This document shows, piece after piece, positions 12,797 to 16,355 of a stretch of DNA of 16,355 bases. The notes beneath the pieces were generated by a model. The model had not been told where the DNA came from, made no database searches, and saw only the letters and a program-made list of their open reading frames with translations. Position 1 is the stretch's first letter. Every line of letters starts with the position of its first letter. The translations under genes and the position numbers were made by a program. The stretch lies in assembly GCA_026989715.1 (NCBI GenBank), contig JALSIU010000211.1, forward strand, positions 1-16,355, given 5' to 3'. Source of the stretch: Methylomonas sp. Lineage in GTDB: Bacteria > Pseudomonadota > Gammaproteobacteria > Methylococcales > Methylomonadaceae.

Positions 12797-14052
12797 TTGA
12801 AATAACTGAAGTACCCAGTCCTTTTTGCGGTATTGGTACCGATGACCTGACCCTGCAAGTTGAGGGTTTATCTGTCAAAGTAAGCGAAAATGGGTGTGCC
12901 ATTAATACGCCTGCATTTGAGCAAGAAATTACCGATACCAGTGCGCGTGTCGGTGGCAAAGAGGTAAGTTTGGAGCTAGCTATTGCTAAAGCGGCTGAGT
13001 TGTTGCGCGAGAGTAACCAACCCATTATTGGCGGCTGTGCCACCGATGTTAATGGCATGCGTGGTGTGATGGCTGTGGCTGATAAGGCGGGAGCCGTAGT
13101 TGATAATGTTAACTTCCCGGCGGCACGGCGTAATTTTTTGGCTTTGCAAGATACGGGTTGGATGACCACGACTCTGGCGGAAATTAAGAATCGTTGTGAT
13201 TATTTATTAGTCGTGGGGGTTGATTTAGAAGGTTTTGCACCGCGTTTTTTTGAGCGTTACTTATGGAATAAAGAGTCCATGTTTTTGGATGATACCGGTC
13301 AGCGTCAAATTGTTTATTTAGGTAAAGCTCCCTCTGGTAATGCTTCGACTTCACCTAAAGGCGTATCGGCTAAAGTCTTGGAGTGTGCCGATGTAGATTT
13401 ACCGGAAGTAACGGCAGTGTTAAGAGCATTAGTTAAAGGTCGTAAAATAGTTGCTGATACAGTTGCTGGGATTGCTACGCATGAATTAAGAGCTATTGCT
13501 GAGCAGCTGAAAGCAGCAAAATACAGCGTAGTCACTTGGGCGGCCGGTAGCTTAAATTTCGATCATGCTGAGTTGACCGTACAGATGTTGACGGAAATGG
13601 TGAAAGATATTAATACTATGGATACGCGGTGTTCCGGTTTTCCACTAGGGGGTAAAGAAGGCGATCAGACGGCAAATCAGGTGTGTGGTTGGATATCGGC
13701 TTTTCCTGCACGGGCACGTTTTTCCAGTGGTTTTCCTGAATACGACCCTTTTCTCTATGATAGCAATGTGATGTTAGCGAATGGAGAGGCGGATGTGTTA
13801 GTGTGGGTACAAGCCTTTAATACCGAATCTGTACCGCCTGTCACTGATTTACCCACGATTGTTGTGGCACGCTCAGGCATGCGTTTTGCGCAAGAGCCGG
13901 ATGTATTTATTCCGGTGGGTACACCAGGAATTGACCATGCAGGCCATGCCTATCGGCTGGATAATGTGGTGGCAATACGCCTTAAAAAATGTCGTGATTC
14001 AGGTTTGCCAAGTACGGCAGAGGTCTTGAATGCAATTGAACAAGCTTTGTAG
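12793..14052 (+). CDS. fhcB: Formyltransferase/hydrolase complex subunit B
   Basis: This 419-residue subunit of the bacterial Fhc complex is homologous to the tungsten/molybdenum subunit of archaeal formylmethanofuran dehydrogenase. The bacterial form does not reduce CO2; the complex converts formyl-tetrahydromethanopterin to formate through a methofuran cofactor. Consistent with that, the N-terminal iron-sulfur motif of the archaeal protein (C-P-F-C-x3-C) appears as S9-P-F-C12-G-I-G-T16, leaving one cysteine of three. The region where the metal-binding cysteine is expected (DNVNFPAARRNF, near 103-114) has none. The GTG start at 12793 follows GAGGA (12781-12785) and overlaps the PCD stop by 4 bases. 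fhcA begins 12 bases after its stop. The subunit's catalytic loss is family-wide, not a defect. Confidence 0.93.
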   Translation: MIEITEVPSPFCGIGTDDLTLQVEGLSVKVSENGCAINTPAFEQEITDTSARVGGKEVSLELAIAKAAELLRESNQPIIGGCATDVNGMRGVMAVADKAGAVVDNVNFPAARRNFLALQDTGWMTTTLAEIKNRCDYLLVVGVDLEGFAPRFFERYLWNKESMFLDDTGQRQIVYLGKAPSGNASTSPKGVSAKVLECADVDLPEVTAVLRALVKGRKIVADTVAGIATHELRAIAEQLKAAKYSVVTWAAGSLNFDHAELTVQMLTEMVKDINTMDTRCSGFPLGGKEGDQTANQVCGWISAFPARARFSSGFPEYDPFLYDSNVMLANGEADVLVWVQAFNTESVPPVTDLPTIVVARSGMRFAQEPDVFIPVGTPGIDHAGHAYRLDNVVAIRLKKCRDSGLPSTAEVLNAIEQAL

Positions 14053-14064
14053 GATTAAGTAGTC

Positions 14065-15729
14065 ATGTTGATAAAATTAACAGGTGGTACGGTTTATGAT
14101 CCTGCAAGTGGGATTGATGGTCAGGTAACAACACTTTATGTGCAAGACGGCAAGTTTATTAAACCGCCGGCGGCTGATGTAAAAGTCGATAAAGAATACG
14201 ACTTAAAAGGTAAAGTCTTAATGGCGGGTGCGATTGATATGCACACGCATATTGGCGGCGGTAAGGGCAATATAGCGCGTATGTTGATTCCTGAAGACCA
14301 CCGCAAAGATCCGGTATATCGCTCTGATATTACCCGTTCTGGTTGTGGACATGCCATGCCAAGCACCTTTGCAACGGGTTACCGTTATGCGGAAATGGGT
14401 TATACCGCAGGATTTGAACCGGCAATATTACCTGTGAATGCACGACAAGCACATATGGAAATGGCCGATATTCCTATTCTGGATAAAGGTGGCTACGTTA
14501 TGCTCGGTAGTGATGATTATTTATTGCGCATGTTGACGGCGAAAAAAGATCAGAAAGCCATTAACGATTATGTTGCTTGGACAATGAATGCAGCAAAAGC
14601 TATCGGTGTTAAAGTGGTTAACCCTGGTGGGATTAATGCTTTTAAATTTAACCAGCGTAAACTGGAATTAGATGAGCAGAATGCACATTATGGGGTGAGT
14701 CCGCGTGAGATTTTGCAGGTATTGGCAACGGCAGTCAAAGAAATTGGCGTTAAACACCCTTTGCATGTACATGGTTGTAATCTAGGCGTGCCGGGTAATG
14801 TTGACACGACGTTGGATACTATTCAAGGGATTGGCGGTTTGCCGATGCATTTAACGCATATTCAATTTCATAGTTATGGCACGGAAGGGGATTTTAAATT
14901 TTCTTCTGGAGGCGCACAGATTGCTGAAGCGATTAATAAAAATAAAAATATTACCGCTGATGTAGGGCAGATTTTATTTGGGCAAACCATTACCGCATCA
15001 GGCGATAATATGCGCCAACATGCTAATCATGGTTTTGCTAACCCAAATAAATGGGTGTGCATGGATATTGAGTGTGATGCCGGTTGTGGTGTGGTGCCGT
15101 TTAAATATCGCGACCAGAATTTTGTCAATGCCTTGCAATGGGCGATTGGCTTAGAGATTTTCTTATTGGTTGATGATCCTTGGCGAGTATTTTTAACCAC
15201 AGATCATCCAAATGGTGCGCCATTTACGACTTATCCGCATTTGATTCGACTATTGATGGATAAGAGTTTCCGTAATGATATGTTGGCGACTATTCATCCT
15301 GAAGCGCAGAAAATGACGACATTAGCATCAATTGATCGTGAATATAGTCTACAAGAAATTGCCATTCTAACCCGTGCCGGCGCGGCTAAATTAGTTGGCT
15401 TAGATGATCGTGGTAGTTTAGGCGAAGGTGCGTGGGCGGATATTACGGTATACACCGAAAATGTTGATCGCGAGAAAATGTTTGAAAAGCCGGATTATGT
15501 TTTCAAAGACGGTGAATTAGTGGTTGTTGATGGCAAAGTCGTGCAGACAAAATGGGGAACAACGCATATTGTTCGTCCTGAGTGGGATATTTCCGTTGAA
15601 CAAGATTTACAAAAGTATTTTGAACGCTTTATGACCATGAAAGTCGGTAATTTTAAAATCAGTGATGATGAAATAACTGAAGATGGGCGTGGCAGTTTAA
15701 CAACGCATAGTTTGAATGCAGTGTCATGA
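14065..15729 (+). CDS. fhcA: Formyltransferase/hydrolase complex subunit A
   Basis: This 554-residue amidohydrolase-fold subunit hydrolyses formyl-methofuran to formate in the cytoplasmic Fhc complex, completing formaldehyde oxidation through tetrahydromethanopterin. The binuclear metal-site motifs are visible: HTHIGGGKG (His60, His62), HVHGCNLG (His234, His236), HLTHIQFH (His262, His265, His269) and TTDHPNGAPF (Asp380). The stretch GVKVVNPGG (181-189) is where archaeal FwdA carries its carboxylated lysine, with Lys183 the likely counterpart (alignment from memory). The gene is full length. The ATG at 14065 has a modest AGGA upstream that lies inside the fhcB stop. Its stop codon shares ATGA with the start of a small coiled-coil gene, where fhcD would normally be expected next. 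Confidence 0.95.
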   Translation: MLIKLTGGTVYDPASGIDGQVTTLYVQDGKFIKPPAADVKVDKEYDLKGKVLMAGAIDMHTHIGGGKGNIARMLIPEDHRKDPVYRSDITRSGCGHAMPSTFATGYRYAEMGYTAGFEPAILPVNARQAHMEMADIPILDKGGYVMLGSDDYLLRMLTAKKDQKAINDYVAWTMNAAKAIGVKVVNPGGINAFKFNQRKLELDEQNAHYGVSPREILQVLATAVKEIGVKHPLHVHGCNLGVPGNVDTTLDTIQGIGGLPMHLTHIQFHSYGTEGDFKFSSGGAQIAEAINKNKNITADVGQILFGQTITASGDNMRQHANHGFANPNKWVCMDIECDAGCGVVPFKYRDQNFVNALQWAIGLEIFLLVDDPWRVFLTTDHPNGAPFTTYPHLIRLLMDKSFRNDMLATIHPEAQKMTTLASIDREYSLQEIAILTRAGAAKLVGLDDRGSLGEGAWADITVYTENVDREKMFEKPDYVFKDGELVVVDGKVVQTKWGTTHIVRPEWDISVEQDLQKYFERFMTMKVGNFKISDDEITEDGRGSLTTHSLNAVS

Positions 15730-16088
15730 GTATTTTAGTGTTTGATACACATGATTTTATAAGGCGATTACATGATGCGGTTTTTTCTGAGGATCAAGCG
15801 GAAGTATTAACACGATTGCAGCAAGAGTCAGTTAATGCAACATTGGAGCAAGTTCATAACGCAGAGGTTGCAACGAAGCAAGACCTAAGAGAAACTGAGT
15901 TAGCTTTAAAACATGATATTAGGGAAACAGAGTTAGCCTTAAAGCATGATCTTAGAGAAACTGAATTAAAGTTAGAAATAAAAATTGCTGATACAAAATC
16001 TGAATTAATACGCTGGATTGTAGGAGCGGGTTTTTTACAAACTACATTGATAGCTGCGTTATTACTTAAAATGAGTTCTGGATTATGA
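15726..16088 (+). CDS. CCDC90/DUF1640-type coiled-coil protein with C-terminal membrane anchor, inserted in the fhc operon
   Basis: This 120-residue protein has three parts. A head at about 5-35 (FDTHDFIRRL, then FSEDQAEVLTRLQQ) matches the DUF1640/CCDC90 pattern. A charged coiled-coil stalk runs from about 40 to 92. A hydrophobic segment (about 97-114, WIVGAGFLQTTLIAALLL) lies near the C-terminus. The stalk has three 11-residue repeats: LRETELALKHD at 54-64, IRETELALKHD at 65-75, and a diverged LRETELKLEIK at 76-86. Prokaryotic CCDC90 homologs are known as trimeric head-neck-stalk-anchor proteins of unclear function. The gene shares ATGA with fhcA upstream and ATGA with fhcD downstream, so it is translationally tied to both. 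A role in tethering or organising Fhc at a membrane is inference; chance capture of a selfish or neutral gene is the alternative. Confidence 0.85.
   Translation: MSILVFDTHDFIRRLHDAVFSEDQAEVLTRLQQESVNATLEQVHNAEVATKQDLRETELALKHDIRETELALKHDLRETELKLEIKIADTKSELIRWIVGAGFLQTTLIAALLLKMSSGL
15885..15983. repeat. Three in-frame 33-bp tandem repeats
   Basis: Units at 15885-15917, 15918-15950 and 15951-15983 encode the 11-residue stalk repeats. The first two are nearly identical at the DNA level, while the third agrees over about its first half. The unit length is a whole number of codons, so gain or loss of a unit would change stalk length without a frameshift. Confidence 0.85.
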
Positions 16089-16355
16089 TTATTAATGGTG
16101 TAAGCATTGATGAAACCTTCGCTGAAGCGTTTCCAATGAAAGCAACCCGTGCGATTATTACCGCACAAAATGAAAAATGGGCAATGATTTCGGCGCAGGC
16201 AATGACAGGCTTTGCAACGTCAGTGATTGCGTGTGGCTGTGAAGCAGGTATAGAACGTGTTTTAGAGGCTTCTGAAACGCCGGATGGTCGGCCTGGGGTG
16301 TCGGTATTGATTTTTGCCATGGGCGGTAAAGGTTTGGCAAAGCAATTGGAAACAC
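16085..16355 (+). CDS. fhcD: Formylmethanofuran--tetrahydromethanopterin formyltransferase, N-terminal part (runs off right edge)
   Basis: The reading frame opens at the ATG at 16085 and stays open for 90 codons to the window edge. It begins MIINGVSIDETFAEAFPMKA and contains ITAQNEKWAMISAQ, TGFATSVIACGCEAGIER and SETPDGRPGVSV, the characteristic N-terminal half of the Ftr/FhcD family. FhcD transfers the formyl group from formyl-tetrahydromethanopterin to methofuran within the Fhc complex, supplying the substrate that FhcA hydrolyses. Its start codon lies within the stop of the small coiled-coil gene (ATGA), so translation probably depends on reinitiation after that gene. The C-terminal two thirds, and fhcC if it follows, are outside the window. 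Confidence 0.95.
   Translation, partial: MIINGVSIDETFAEAFPMKATRAIITAQNEKWAMISAQAMTGFATSVIACGCEAGIERVLEASETPDGRPGVSVLIFAMGGKGLAKQLET

Noticed and set aside
12765..13169. Open minus-strand frame over the start of fhcB (134 codons)
   Set aside because: Antisense shadow of a clearly recognised gene; serine- and leucine-rich product without any family features or ribosome binding site.
12793..14052. Missing cysteines in FhcB considered as a sign of a pseudogene
   Set aside because: The frame is intact, the length is right, and loss of these residues is expected in bacterial FhcB.
15885..15983. Tandem 33-bp units considered as a CRISPR-like array
   Set aside because: The units are contiguous without spacers and encode a coiled coil in frame.
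15854..16320. Open minus-strand frames opposite the coiled-coil gene and fhcD
   Set aside because: They mirror the tandem repeats and the fhcD start; the plus-strand products are recognised families with coupled starts.

Overview
The window looks like chromosome of a gammaproteobacterial methylotroph, most likely a methanotroph of the Methylococcales. The strongest evidence is the run fhcB-fhcA-(small gene)-fhcD at the right end, which encodes the formyltransferase/hydrolase complex of tetrahydromethanopterin-linked formaldehyde oxidation. Other support comes from a pterin-carbinolamine-dehydratase-like gene just upstream of fhcB, a PEP-CTERM exported protein, and an LplT-type transporter usual in gammaproteobacteria. 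Base composition is moderately AT-rich and even; I see no insertion sequence, tRNA, rRNA, CRISPR array or prophage gene.

Left part (1-4430): the 5' end of an FAD-linked oxidase gene (minus strand) is divergent from a PEP-CTERM protein gene whose upstream region carries a good sigma-54-type -24/-12 element. A bidirectional terminator separates that gene from a minus-strand Nudix hydrolase-Nif3 pair with overlapping coding regions. The Nudix gene is divergent from a TetR-family regulator, which in turn converges on a minus-strand lplT-like lysophospholipid transporter.

Middle (4591-9391): a tightly packed four-gene operon with overlaps of 11, 11 and 4 nt. It encodes a PhnD-like periplasmic binding lipoprotein, a 912-residue membrane PAS-PAS-GGDEF-EAL protein, a YgjP-type zinc metallopeptidase and a membrane-anchored thioredoxin-like protein. 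The first two look like a ligand-sensing pair controlling cyclic di-GMP.

Right part (9462-16355): all genes run on the plus strand. A GnnA-like dehydrogenase and GnnB-like aminotransferase probably make a 3-amino UDP-sugar, plausibly for lipid A with extra amide-linked acyl chains. A HAD-type phosphatase-like protein and the carbinolamine-dehydratase-like protein follow, and then fhcB, fhcA, a small CCDC90/DUF1640-type coiled-coil protein with a C-terminal membrane anchor, and the start of fhcD. The small gene shares an ATGA overlap with fhcA on one side and with fhcD on the other, so it is built into the C1 operon. This is the most interesting feature of the window: a possible membrane tether or scaffold for the Fhc complex. 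The operon presumably continues past the right edge with the rest of fhcD and possibly fhcC.
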